The notes under the pieces were generated by a model. It did no database searches, was not told the DNA's origin, and saw only the letters and a program-made list of their open reading frames with translations. 35,718 bases of DNA from Gammaproteobacteria bacterium (GTDB taxonomy: Bacteria; Pseudomonadota; Gammaproteobacteria; Chromatiales; Chromatiaceae): contig JASJCU010000052.1 in NCBI GenBank assembly GCA_030065815.1, positions 1-35,718 on the forward strand, written 5' to 3'. The translations under genes and the position numbers were made by a program. The stretch's first letter is position 1, and every line of letters starts with the position of its first letter. This document shows, piece after piece, positions 1 through 7,333 of the stretch.

Positions 1-705
1 GGCGGCACCCTGTTCCTCGACGAGGTGGGCGAGATCCCGCTGCAGCTGCAGAGCAAGCTGCTACGTGTTTTGCAGGAAGGCCAGTTCGAACGGGTTGGCA
101 GCGATCGAACCCTTAATGTCGACGTCCGTATCATCGCCGCCACCAACCGTGACCTGGAAGCGGAGGCCACCGCAGGGCGTTTTCGCGAGGACTTGTACTT
201 CCGACTCAATGTTTTTCCCATCAACTCTGTGGCATTGCGCGAACGCCGGGAGGATATCCCGATGCTGGCCTCGCACTTTCTGGCAAGTGCCTGCCGGCGT
301 TTCGGCCGCGACGGGCTGCGCCTTTCACAGGCCGACGTGTTGCGATTGCAGGCCTATGACTGGCCGGGCAATGTGCGTGAACTGGAAAATGTGCTGGAAC
401 GCGCTGCCATTATCTCGGGTGGGGGGCAGTTGAAACTGGAACTGCCGGATACTGGTACTCGCGTTTCGGCCAGTCTTCCTGATCGGCGAATACTTGACGT
501 GCCACAGCTGATGACCGAGCAGGAGCGGCGCCAGCGTGACTGCGAGATGATCATGCAGGCGCTGCATGAGTGTGATGGAAAGGTTTTCGGTTCGGATGGT
601 GCGGCAGAGTTGTTGGGCTTGAAGCCCACCACGCTTGCGTCGCGCATCAAGCGCTGGGGGATCAATTACCAGCGCCCGGACAGGAAACACCCGGGGAGTG
701 GATGA
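1..705 (+). CDS. Sigma-54-dependent transcriptional activator, 3' part (N-terminus outside window)
   Basis: The reading frame is open from base 1, so this is the C-terminal 234 residues of a bacterial enhancer-binding protein. The window opens inside the AAA+ ATPase domain at the Walker B motif [11 protein letters not shown]. The arginine-rich segment [14 protein letters not shown] and the [11 protein letters not shown] motif of the sensor II region follow. The last ~50 residues hold a Fis-type helix-turn-helix ([21 protein letters not shown]) that would bind an upstream activating sequence. The family hydrolyses ATP to remodel RNA polymerase carrying sigma-54. The Walker A and GAFTGA motifs and the sensory domain lie upstream and cannot be seen, so signal and target are unknown. 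The HTH wording resembles FhlA/NorR-like regulators, but that is only a resemblance. Confidence 0.93.
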   Translation, partial: GGTLFLDEVGEIPLQLQSKLLRVLQEGQFERVGSDRTLNVDVRIIAATNRDLEAEATAGRFREDLYFRLNVFPINSVALRERREDIPMLASHFLASACRRFGRDGLRLSQADVLRLQAYDWPGNVRELENVLERAAIISGGGQLKLELPDTGTRVSASLPDRRILDVPQLMTEQERRQRDCEMIMQALHECDGKVFGSDGAAELLGLKPTTLASRIKRWGINYQRPDRKHPGSG

Positions 706-859
706 ACGCGCTCGATCGCCTGTTTCCCGTTGCGCATCCGCTCGATTTCACCGCCAGGTCAGCGGCCCCAGTACGGCTACCGCGTGCCAACCTGAACCGC
801 CTGCACGGAGCTTTGCGTCGCACAGTCGTTGTCCATACGATTGACGCCCAGGTCACGCC
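706..859. other. Intergenic DNA, nothing recognised
   Basis: This short stretch lies between the sigma-54 activator stop and the first recognisable base of the IS3 remnant. It contains short open frames, but none has a ribosome binding site, a domain or a motif that I recognise. It may be further decayed insertion-sequence DNA, since it runs directly into transposase debris. No hairpin terminator with a T-run was seen after the activator stop. Confidence 0.4.
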
Positions 860-1075
860 GTGGCGGAATGCGTCTTCAGCAGCCTGAAGTACGGGACGTA
901 TCAGGAAACAGATCCACAAAACTCACGACCTGGCGCGCGCCGATGACTTCGATTACATCGAGTCGTTCTACGATCGAATCTGTCTGCACAGCGATTTGGG
1001 CGGTGACAATCCCGAGGCCTTCGAGCGGGCCTCGTTGTGAGGCTGGGCGGTGTCCATCGCGCTGGGGGAAGTCCA
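860..1075 (+). pseudogene. IS3-family transposase OrfB, C-terminal remnant with right IS end
   Basis: Two frames together read the end of an IS3-group OrfB integrase. In the frame starting at 863 the text is AECVFSSLKYGTYQET, which matches the conserved region just after the catalytic glutamate. From 939 a different frame reads ADDFDYIESFYDR, then HSDLGGDNPEAFERASL and a stop at 1038-1040. This is the usual family tail (FDYIExFYNrxRxHSxLGxxSPxxFE). A frameshift near 930-940 therefore breaks the gene, and everything upstream of the tail, including the catalytic DDE core, is gone. Bases 1051-1075 (ending GGGGGAAGTCCA) look like the right terminal repeat of such an element. It belongs to a different IS3 subgroup from the intact copy at 6981-8207, judging by the C-terminal sequence. 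Confidence 0.8.
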
Positions 1076-1107
1076 ATGCCAACAGCCAATCTCGCGTAAT
1101 TAACCAA

Positions 1108-1896
1108 CTACTGGGCAGGCAGCACCCTGGATTGAAGTGAGCTCATGATCTCGCCCATATCCTGAACATGAAAAAGCATGCCCACGGCCAAGAGCATCAG
1201 CGTACTCAGGGTGAGGCCAATCAGGAAAGACATATACGAGAGTTTCAGCAGGCGAAACTTACGGTTCGCGTCAATGCCCAGTAGGTAGAGTTGCCGCGAC
1301 ATGTTCTTGTAGATGCGTTTGCTGTTGCGCAACAGGCCGATCATCACCTGCGTGTGCTCCTCGATATTCAGCGAGGAAAACTGCTCGAAAACCAGGATAT
1401 TGGCTTTGTCGCTCTTGAAATCTTCAAGGAAGTTTTTCCGCTTGCCGAAACGCGGCTGTGCCGCCAGCACGGCGAAGATGATGGAAGTAAGGCAGGTCGT
1501 GAGAAACACCGCTATAGGCGCTGTAAACATCGGCTCCGCAACCAACACGAACGGACCTGAAAGGGTCAATACCGATAGAATCAGCCCGTTCAAAGAAATC
1601 ATGATATTCGCCTTGGTGGCCGCCAATGCCGTCAGGTCCAACTGGGCCCGATAAGCCGTTCGGAACATAGTCTCTATGCCCCTGGAGCTTCCCAGCGGTT
1701 TCTTGCTGCTCTTCTTGGTTGCCTTTTTCCGTGGGGCATCACCCACGGACTTGACTTCGGCAGGCAACAGTCGGTCCAGGGCGGGCTCTAGGTCCTCCAA
1801 CCCCTGTTGCGGAAACAAGACCGTGGACCCGGGCTGAATATCCGGTCTAGCGAGAGTGGAGGTTTGCTCGGCATATTTTTTCTTCTGCTTGATCAT
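1108..1896 (-). CDS. DUF5706 / Pycsar-effector-like (PycTM) membrane protein
   Basis: A 262-residue membrane protein. Residues 1-75 are a charged, lysine-rich cytoplasmic segment. Around residues 77-105 sits FRTAYRAQLDLTALAATKANIMISLN, close to the start of DUF5706/PycTM domains (typically RxxxxxxLxLsaiADxKAnillsiN). Two membrane spans follow (about 100-118 and 124-145). A cytoplasmic stretch of ~70 residues then leads to a third span near the C-terminus (MSFLIGLTLSTLMLLAVGML). In that family, membrane effectors of the Pycsar antiphage system respond to cyclic CMP or UMP and damage the inner membrane. No cyclase gene lies in this window, so such a role is inference. The usual AD pair of the motif is AA here. 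The ATG at 1896 is chosen because AGGAG lies just upstream. An in-frame ATG at 1950 would add 18 residues. Confidence 0.72.
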   Translation of the reverse strand: MIKQKKKYAEQTSTLARPDIQPGSTVLFPQQGLEDLEPALDRLLPAEVKSVGDAPRKKATKKSSKKPLGSSRGIETMFRTAYRAQLDLTALAATKANIMISLNGLILSVLTLSGPFVLVAEPMFTAPIAVFLTTCLTSIIFAVLAAQPRFGKRKNFLEDFKSDKANILVFEQFSSLNIEEHTQVMIGLLRNSKRIYKNMSRQLYLLGIDANRKFRLLKLSYMSFLIGLTLSTLMLLAVGMLFHVQDMGEIMSSLQSRVLPAQ

Positions 1897-2289
1897 ATCT
1901 CCTACCCTTGCTTGATCCGTGGTCTGCGTGCAGCTTTTCGTCTTACACATACCTCAACGGTTGACGATCGCCTTTTGTTCCGGCGCCGCAGTTCCGACGG
2001 CACCAACCGCGTATCATTAGATGCCGCCGGCGTGATTGCCGTCGCACTCTGGCCCGCATCACTCATCTGCTGCTCAATAACCGAGCACTATCATGCGATA
2101 GAGAATTTCTATTGCCGCTGTCCAATCGGTCGAAGAAGTCTCGATCCCGGCGATCTGAACACCGCGACTATCGACCGGCGTTTCGGCGATTCAGGCGGAA
2201 AGATCCATGCCGCCTTGTCGTAGCGTTGAGCCAAGTCCACCGGTGCCAACCTGGTAGGTGATGCATCAGTTTCACTGGCCTTTCCAACC
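1897..2289. other. Non-coding stretch upstream of repeat copy R1
   Basis: No gene is recognised between the start of the DUF5706 protein and the first copy of the three-copy repeat. Open frames exist on both strands, notably 1807-2223 on plus and 2109-2549 on minus. They have no recognisable domain, and the minus-strand one runs through the repeat. The region presumably holds the promoter of the DUF5706 gene, but I could not pick out a convincing -35/-10 pair. Confidence 0.4.
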
Positions 2290-2528
2290 GCCGCGAGAAT
2301 CGAAGAGAGTTCGAATCGCTCCACCCGAGCACCTAACACCCTGATTTGCGCAGCCCTTTGGTTTTGCCCGAAACTTGACGTCTTTATGTCTCTCGCAAAC
2401 ACCAGGACAACCCGTTGAGCCACCGCCCCAGGCAAAGGTTCGGCCAGAAGCGTTGCCCGGAGTGGTCTTCCTGCGGGCTCTGCTGAGTAATAAAGGTGGG
2501 ATAGAGGTCTGTCGGCGATATCGCCGAC
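2290..2528 (+). repeat. Repeat copy R1 (rsmA 5'-region-like element)
   Basis: First of three related segments. The left box at 2290-2317 matches 11131-11158 with one mismatch. The core at 2411-2449 matches the first bases of rsmA (11252-11290) with three mismatches in 39. The distance from left box to core is exactly 121 bases in all three copies. R1 and R2 stay colinear past the core and both end in a hairpin exactly 100 bases after the core start. In R1 this hairpin is a perfect 18-bp palindrome (GTCGGCGATATCGCCGAC, 2511-2528). The core translates as LSHRPRQRFGQK before leaving the rsmA sequence, so it is a copy of the rsmA beginning and not a gene. Confidence 0.82.
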
Positions 2529-2606
2529 GTTACGGCGGGAAGCTAGCAATAGTGGCGTCGACTACGCTGAGCCAGCGGGTCGATCCCGATGATTTTGAAT
2601 CAGCTG

Positions 2607-3992
2607 TCAACCGCTCCACAGCTCCGTGGTTGGGTGGAACTGAGACCATGCAAACCAAAACGCCTGATGGCTGCCAACATCAGAACCGTCCTCGCCAACT
2701 GCCTTGACACCACCGGCTGAAAGCTCGAGTCGGACATTCTCAAAGGTGATTTCTTTTCCCTGTTTGAGTGCCAGAATTGCTTTGCTGCGTTGAAAGGCAA
2801 TGGGTTTACCGGATGCGGTAATGACGCCGATGACATCTTCGTGCACCGGCAGGCGTGGGTCGACATCACCGATAGGGAAAATCGGGCCATTCGCGTCACG
2901 ATTGTTGCGGAAATCAAAGTCTCTGCCGAGTGCGTATCTTTCGAGTAACACGGTTGTCGTTGGATTCTCCCGCTTCCAGGTGCCCCAGTCGGTGGTTATG
3001 ACGCTCGCCTGCTGCAGTTTGACGCCTCTATCGGCAAGTGACCCCGTGACCGCATGTCCAAGGAACGTGTCGAATACAGAAAATGTGTTCAGGTCATACA
3101 TCACCTTGTTAGAGCGGATCAGTAGGCCGGAAGTACGTAGCACAGGGCGCTCCACGCCAACAGGCATACGGTCCGTAAAATAAGCCTGAGCGGCACCGCA
3201 CAACGTGCAGTAAGGAATGCCAAGATCCCGACCGCCAAGTGTGTCATTTACCATTTCGCGCACTTCCATGATGCGGCGCGGGTAGGCGCGAAATTCACCA
3301 TTCACCTCGACGCCGAAGACGATGTCTTCGTCTTCCAGCCAGGTTGCATCTTCGGCACTGCTCACTTCCGGGTTGTCTGCTGCCGGAATGCAGTTACAGC
3401 TTTCATCGGTCTTGTCATACGCGCGCTGGTCAATCAATACGCCACCCCATGATACGAGCCGCCAATCAATGTCTCCTTCAACAAACAGTCGCTCCCAACC
3501 CGGGACGATGTTTGTGAAAATCGCGCGCTTGACCGCGAGATAATCCGGCGGTGCAGGGATGTCCCACGCAATAAGGTGATCTGTAACAACGCCCCAGCTG
3601 TTCACATTCGATAATTCCTTGTCCAGGAGTTTTGAAGCCGCGCGCAACAACTCTGCGTCAAGCCCCTGATCCGCCGAGAAACGCATGAGGTCGGCGATAA
3701 TCCAGACGAGGCGCGGGTCTTCTGTGCTAGCTATCAGGCGTAGCGCCTTCGACTGTTCCCTGCCCCAACCAGCATTGGTAACGGTGTCGATAAAGGCCGT
3801 TTTCACTGCATCCTTCAAATCCTCGGAGATATCACCCCGGGGAATTGCTGGTGGTATGCCAAACTTTTGCACGACATATGGAGGCAGATCCCCGGTTTGC
3901 TGGGCGCGAAGCGCATTGACCCACAAGAGACAAGAAAGAAGGAATACAGAGATCAGGAAAAACCGTGAATGAAGGTTAATTGCCAGGCTCAT
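2607..3992 (-). CDS. Secreted DUF3179 domain-containing protein
   Basis: A 461-residue exported protein. The chosen ATG at 3992 has GAAGGTC just upstream and begins directly with a signal peptide (basic start, hydrophobic FFLISVFLLSCLLWV, then ALRAQQ). A longer frame to 4070 would put 26 extra residues in front of the signal. From about residue 210 the sequence follows DUF3179: ATWLEDEDIVFGVEVNGEFRAYP, then LGIPYCTLCGAAQAYF with the conserved CxxC, then TSGLLIRSNKVMYDLNTFSVFD and WGTWKRENPTTTVL. The family's biochemical role is not established. The conserved cysteines suggest a metal or redox site, which is inference. The region before the domain looks helical and has no family that I recognise. 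It is separated by about 300 bases from the TetR gene and appears to be monocistronic. Confidence 0.88.
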   Translation of the reverse strand: MSLAINLHSRFFLISVFLLSCLLWVNALRAQQTGDLPPYVVQKFGIPPAIPRGDISEDLKDAVKTAFIDTVTNAGWGREQSKALRLIASTEDPRLVWIIADLMRFSADQGLDAELLRAASKLLDKELSNVNSWGVVTDHLIAWDIPAPPDYLAVKRAIFTNIVPGWERLFVEGDIDWRLVSWGGVLIDQRAYDKTDESCNCIPAADNPEVSSAEDATWLEDEDIVFGVEVNGEFRAYPRRIMEVREMVNDTLGGRDLGIPYCTLCGAAQAYFTDRMPVGVERPVLRTSGLLIRSNKVMYDLNTFSVFDTFLGHAVTGSLADRGVKLQQASVITTDWGTWKRENPTTTVLLERYALGRDFDFRNNRDANGPIFPIGDVDPRLPVHEDVIGVITASGKPIAFQRSKAILALKQGKEITFENVRLELSAGGVKAVGEDGSDVGSHQAFWFAWSQFHPTTELWSG

Positions 3993-4299
3993 GTTGGGAC
4001 CTTCAAGTTGCTTATCATTCCCATGCAAAATGGCATATGTTTCCCGTACATACCGATCCTTGCCCATCAATATTTCATTAGTGATGTTTAAACACTAGCG
4101 GGTCTGGCATACGAAGAAATCGATACGACATATGATGCGGCCCGCGAACTTGAGAATATTGAGTGATCCCTCCGTCAAACTGTGACGCTTTGCGGACTAG
4201 TACTTTAAGGACAGATTTCACCGCCTCTCGCAAGGCAGACACATGGATATCCAAGAGGAGCACCGCCGTTCGCACTTACAAGGGGCATGCCGCTCGCGG
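3993..4299. other. Intergenic region, no gene recognised
   Basis: This stretch of about 300 bases lies between the DUF3179 start and the TetR stop codon. Minus-strand frame 4078-4275 is open, but its translation matches nothing I know and it lacks a convincing ribosome binding site. The promoter of the DUF3179 gene should lie here, but no clear hexamer pair stands out. Confidence 0.4.
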
Positions 4300-4884
4300 C
4301 TAGAATCTAAGCACCTTTTTGACCAGCTCGACCACCTGTCGGGCACGACCAGGAGCAGGCTTCGTTCCCGCCAGCACCCGCAGCCCCCAAATGTTGTTCA
4401 TCAGAAATCCTGCCAGCGCGTCACAATCCGTTCTGGCATCCAGCTCGCCCTTCTCGCGAGCATCCTCAAGAGCGTCGACGAAGGCCGACTGGATCTCTGC
4501 GAAATGCCGATTGATTCGTTTGCGGATCTGGGCATCTCGTTGTGACAACTCCAGCACGGTGTTGACGAGGAAACAGCTGGTCTTGCCTCGCTTTTTTTCA
4601 ATGTCCTCGGCCAGCCGATCGAAGAAGGCATCGATCGCGTCCAGGGGCGAATCAGCCCTATCGAGATGAGCCCTCAAATTCTCAGCACTGCGCGCGCCGT
4701 ACCGATCCAGGGTGGCCAGGAAAAGCCCTTGCTTTGATTCAAATGCCGCATAAAGGCTACCCGGCTTCAGGTCCGTGGTTTCCACCAACGTCGACATGCT
4801 GGTCGCGCAGTAACCTTGCTCCCAAAAGGTCTGCATTGCCTTGTCTAGGACTTTATCGCGATCGTATTCAATCGGCCGTGCCAT
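4300..4884 (-). CDS. TetR/AcrR-family repressor, divergent from the peroxiredoxin-like gene
   Basis: A 194-residue one-component regulator. The N-terminal TetR DNA-binding domain spans residues 1-60: a first helix around FWEQGYCATSM and a helix-turn-helix in STLVETTDLKPGSLYAAFESKQGLF. The C-terminal ligand domain contains GKTSCFLVNTVLELS, a motif seen in TetR proteins that sense small electrophiles or similar compounds. The cysteine there could be sensory, but that is inference. The ATG at 4884 is preceded by GGAGACC and gives the family-typical start MARPIEYDRDKVL. The longer frame to 4950 would run through the operator. It is transcribed away from the peroxiredoxin/SnoaL/YHS genes, and the shared 157-base gap holds two palindromes, so autoregulation together with control of that operon is likely. 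Confidence 0.92.
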   Translation of the reverse strand: MARPIEYDRDKVLDKAMQTFWEQGYCATSMSTLVETTDLKPGSLYAAFESKQGLFLATLDRYGARSAENLRAHLDRADSPLDAIDAFFDRLAEDIEKKRGKTSCFLVNTVLELSQRDAQIRKRINRHFAEIQSAFVDALEDAREKGELDARTDCDALAGFLMNNIWGLRVLAGTKPAPGRARQVVELVKKVLRF

Positions 4885-4922
4885 AAGGTCTCCGGGTCGT
4901 TTTGCTTCAGCGCTGTGACAGT

Positions 4923-4950
4923 ATTTTAGGGTTATTGACCAATTATTCAA
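4923..4950 (-). promoter_or_regulatory. Candidate promoter of the TetR gene
   Basis: Read on the minus strand: -35 TTGAAT (4950-4945), a 16-base spacer, and -10 TAAAAT (4928-4923). The -35 lies inside the left operator arm, so repressor binding would block it. The prediction rests only on match to the sigma-70 consensus and on position about 40 bases before the start codon. Confidence 0.5.
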
Positions 4951-4977
4951 AATTTATCTTGAATGATAGATCAATAA
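4932..4977. promoter_or_regulatory. Paired TetR operators, TTGA-N8-TCAA, in a long inverted repeat
   Basis: Left arm 4932-4950 (TTATTGACCAATTATTCAA) and right arm 4959-4977 (TTGAATGATAGATCAATAA) are inverted copies matching at 16 of 19 positions. Each arm contains its own TTGA-N8-TCAA half-palindrome, with centres about 24 bases apart. The layout is typical of a TetR dimer pair acting on a divergent promoter. The assignment to the adjacent repressor is inference from position. Confidence 0.72.
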
Positions 4978-4988
4978 TCGGCTAGCAT
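4959..4988 (+). promoter_or_regulatory. Candidate promoter of the peroxiredoxin-like operon
   Basis: -35 TTGAAT (4959-4964), an 18-base spacer, and -10 TAGCAT (4983-4988). It mirrors the promoter of the divergent TetR gene and overlaps the right operator arm. The -10 matches only four of six consensus bases. Confidence 0.45.
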
Positions 4989-5041
4989 TCCGGAACAGTC
5001 ATTCAAGAACCCCTGTCCATCGAGAGCCAAAGGAGCAAGAT

Positions 5042-5689
5042 ATGCCTTCGCTGCAAGCTGCCATCGACGAATACAACGCGGTCAAGAAAGAAACCATGCC
5101 TGCCGAGGTCCTCGCCACCATGGCTCGGACCACCGCAAAATTGAAAGATACGGGTATTGAAAATCGCGCACTGCGCGCCGGTGACCGGGTGCCCGACTTC
5201 ACGCTGTCCAACCAACACGGCGAAATGCGTCGCTTCGCAGACTTTCTGACGGATTCGACGGTCGTGCTCAATATCTACCGGGGCGGTTGGTGCCCCTACT
5301 GCAACTTCGAGATGAAGGCGCTGGCGGAAGCGCTGCCGGAAATCGAGGCTGCGGGTGCGAAGTTGGTGGGTATGGCGCCGGAGGATCCCGACCACGCGCA
5401 GGACACCGCCAGTCAGCATGACATTGGTATCGAGATTCTGAGTGATGCCGGAAACGCCGTGAGCGAACAGTTCGGCCTCGTGTTCAGCCTGGCAGAAGAG
5501 CTGCGCCCGATATATCTTGGCGCAGGCCTAGATATTCCGGCTTATAACGGCGATGACACGTTCCGTCTGCCGGTGCCCGCCACCTACATCATCGGCTCGG
5601 ATGGTGTCATCAAGGCCGATTTCGTGAACGCTGATTATACGCAGCGAATGGAACCGGCTGAGATCGTCGCGTTGCTGCGAAAGTCTTGA
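5042..5689 (+). CDS. Peroxiredoxin-like (AhpC/TSA fold) protein with CPYC motif
   Basis: A 215-residue cytoplasmic thioredoxin-fold protein. Residues 1-45 are a helical lead-in. From residue 46, GDRVPDFTLSNQHGE begins the AhpC/TSA domain. YRGGWCPYCN places Cys84 and Cys87 in a thioredoxin-like CxxC at the place where classical peroxiredoxins have PxxxTxxC. The later VPATYIIGSDGVIKADFVNADY is the usual strand-turn of the fold (cis-proline, then an edge strand). The family is annotated as peroxiredoxin-like, and substrate and electron donor are not known from sequence. AAGGAG stands just upstream of the ATG. It is the first gene of a run with SnoaL-like and YHS genes and is divergent from a TetR repressor, suggesting induced detoxification or redox defence. 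Confidence 0.9.
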   Translation: MPSLQAAIDEYNAVKKETMPAEVLATMARTTAKLKDTGIENRALRAGDRVPDFTLSNQHGEMRRFADFLTDSTVVLNIYRGGWCPYCNFEMKALAEALPEIEAAGAKLVGMAPEDPDHAQDTASQHDIGIEILSDAGNAVSEQFGLVFSLAEELRPIYLGAGLDIPAYNGDDTFRLPVPATYIIGSDGVIKADFVNADYTQRMEPAEIVALLRKS

Positions 5690-5713
5690 CACTGACCGTC
5701 GAAGGACATCGAC

Positions 5714-6148
5714 ATGTCGTCCGCAAGTACCGGTAGCGGCAGCGGCCGTGACTTAGTGGGTCGGTTTTGGAATGAGGTTCAGAATCCGCCTTACAGCATG
5801 GCGGTGTTCGACGAGCTCGTTGCCGACGACTTCGCAATCAGCACCGATGGCCACGCCATAGAGGGCATGGAAGCCTTCAGGGCCTGGCTGCAGGCCTTTC
5901 AGCCCAAGATCGGTGACCTTAAGACGCAACCTGATGCAATCCTCGTGGCAGAAGACGGTCGGCATGTCACCACCAGAATGCGTGTCTCCGGTCTCAACAA
6001 AGGGCTGTTCGGTACGCAGCCAGATCAAGTCCCGGTGATACTTGTCGCGATCTCGGTGATGGAAGTCCGGCGGGGACAACTTGCGTACGACTGGGTCGAA
6101 AGAAGTGCCTTCGAGCTCCACCAGAGGCTGACGGCAAAGACCTCCTGA
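5714..6148 (+). CDS. SnoaL-like / NTF2-fold protein
   Basis: A 144-residue single-domain protein with the SnoaL-like pattern. It has a first helix with a conserved tryptophan (LVGRFWNEV), then FDELVADDFAI, GMEAFRAWLQAF, a strand TTRMRVSG, and a last strand with DWVERSAFELHQRL. Proteins of this cone-shaped fold range from ester cyclases and small-molecule isomerases to accessory binding proteins, so no reaction can be assigned. It follows the peroxiredoxin-like gene after 24 bases with AAGGA ahead of its ATG, so the two are almost certainly cotranscribed. No signal peptide is seen. Confidence 0.85.
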   Translation: MSSASTGSGSGRDLVGRFWNEVQNPPYSMAVFDELVADDFAISTDGHAIEGMEAFRAWLQAFQPKIGDLKTQPDAILVAEDGRHVTTRMRVSGLNKGLFGTQPDQVPVILVAISVMEVRRGQLAYDWVERSAFELHQRLTAKTS

Positions 6149-6212
6149 TATCACATTGTGGAGTCGCTACCGCCTGGCTGACCCCGAAACACTGAAACCT
6201 GAGAAAAACCAC

Positions 6213-6914
6213 ATGGACAAACCCTACCGACTCGCGGCCTTGTTCGCCCTAATCACGGCACTGCCCGCCATGGCACTCTCTGCCGTACCGATCAGATCGA
6301 CGCCCGACGTGTTGTGGAACCTGACAGACGACGGTTATGTCTTCAACGGCTACGACGTCGTATCCGTCTTCCCTGATTCGGCCTATCCGGGTGACCGGCA
6401 GGCCAAGCCTCCTAAGCCGGGTGAGAAAGGTGGCTACGTCCCGGAGCCTCTGAAAGGCGACAAGGCCATCAGCGTTGACTATCAGGGCCTGAAGCTGGCG
6501 TTTGCCAACGAGGCGAACAAGGCTCGCTTCGAACAGACCCCCGATGATCAGAAGCAATACTTCCTGCCGAAATTCGGGGGCTGGTGTGCCAAGGCAATGG
6601 CCTCGGGTTTCCTGGTACCGATCAATCCGGGTTCTTCAGTGGTACTGCCCGATGCTGATGGCAATCTGGTGTTCTTCACACAGGCTGCGGATTTAGCTCG
6701 CGAGGCCTTCCTGCAAAACCTTGATGAGGACTACCCGAACGCCGAGCACAACTGGGAGCTCCTGGTTAACAGGGTGCAGCAAGACCCAGGTGCCGCTCGA
6801 ACAGCCCGGGAAGTCGGCATCGGCGGCAACGTCAAGGCAGCCGGTAACGCTATAGCGTCTTTCTTCAAGCGCACGCCGGATGTGGAGGATCTTCAGCTCA
6901 AGGCCGTTCCATGA
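6213..6914 (+). CDS. Secreted YHS-domain protein
   Basis: A 233-residue exported protein. The ATG at 6213 starts directly on a signal peptide (MDKPYRLAALFALITALPAMALS). A frame opening at 6156 would add 19 residues before it and has no better ribosome binding site. The mature part opens with FNGYDVVSVF, matching the GYDxVxYF start of YHS-domain exported proteins. It continues with YQGLKLAFANEANKARFEQ and KFGGWCAKAM, the cysteine-bearing core of the YHS motif. The domain is associated with metal handling in several families, but this subgroup has no proven role. It lies 64 bases behind the SnoaL-like gene on the same strand. A last segment of about 60 residues has no recognised domain. Confidence 0.86.
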   Translation: MDKPYRLAALFALITALPAMALSAVPIRSTPDVLWNLTDDGYVFNGYDVVSVFPDSAYPGDRQAKPPKPGEKGGYVPEPLKGDKAISVDYQGLKLAFANEANKARFEQTPDDQKQYFLPKFGGWCAKAMASGFLVPINPGSSVVLPDADGNLVFFTQAADLAREAFLQNLDEDYPNAEHNWELLVNRVQQDPGAARTAREVGIGGNVKAAGNAIASFFKRTPDVEDLQLKAVP

Positions 6915-7045
6915 CGCAGCCGCGGGAGCTCTTCGATTGCTCTAGCTAAGGGATTCTCTTGTGGTGGCACGCCCCACCACTGGTGGTTTTACCCTGAGTT
7001 CACGGACACATCAGAAAAGGCCAATAATTGGCCCGGAGGTGTGTC

Positions 7046-7333
7046 ATGCCAAAGCGCAGAAAATTCAGTCCAGAATTTAAGCGGGAAGCCGTCGCGATGA
7101 CGGAAGTGCCGGGAGTCACCGTGCGTCAGGTGGCGAGTGATCTGGATATCGGAGAAGGCATGCTCGGCCGCTGGCGTCGCGAGCTGCGGCAGCATGGTGA
7201 TAAGGCCTACGTTGGCCAGGGCCAGGCGCGTGACGAGGAAGTCATGCGGCTGAAGCGTGAGCTCGCCAAAGTCAAAAGGGAACGGGATTTTTTAAAAGAA
7301 GCGGCGGCGTTCTTCGCGAAGGAACCGAAATGA
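7046..7333 (+). CDS. IS3-family transposase OrfA (helix-turn-helix subunit)
   Basis: A 95-residue DNA-binding subunit. The start at 7046 follows GGAGG and gives MPKRRKFSPEFKREAV, the classic opening of IS3-group OrfA. A helix-turn-helix spans residues 27-50 (TVRQVASDLDIGEGMLGRW). A leucine-zipper-like heptad stretch (MRLKRELAKVKRERDFLKEA) follows, used for OrfA-OrfAB pairing. The gene overlaps orfB by four bases (ATGA, 7330-7333). A T TTA AAA slippery heptamer at 7291-7297 precedes the stop, so a fused OrfAB can be made by -1 frameshifting. Confidence 0.94.
   Translation: MPKRRKFSPEFKREAVAMTEVPGVTVRQVASDLDIGEGMLGRWRRELRQHGDKAYVGQGQARDEEVMRLKRELAKVKRERDFLKEAAAFFAKEPK
7291..7297 (+). other. 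Programmed -1 frameshift site, T TTA AAA
   Basis: In the orfA frame the codons read TTT-TTA-AAA, giving the canonical X XXY YYZ heptamer at 7291-7297. After a -1 slip the frame runs AGA AGC GGC and onward without a stop through the orfB start at 7330. This would give the OrfAB transposase that IS3-family elements need. I did not identify the downstream stimulatory RNA structure. Confidence 0.72.

Noticed and set aside
6961..6995. Rho-independent terminator after the YHS gene (GTGGTGG...CCACCAC, then TGGTGGTTTT)
   Set aside because: The hairpin is real, but the T-run belongs to the left end of the IS3-family element and competing pairings exist. I could not decide that it terminates transcription.
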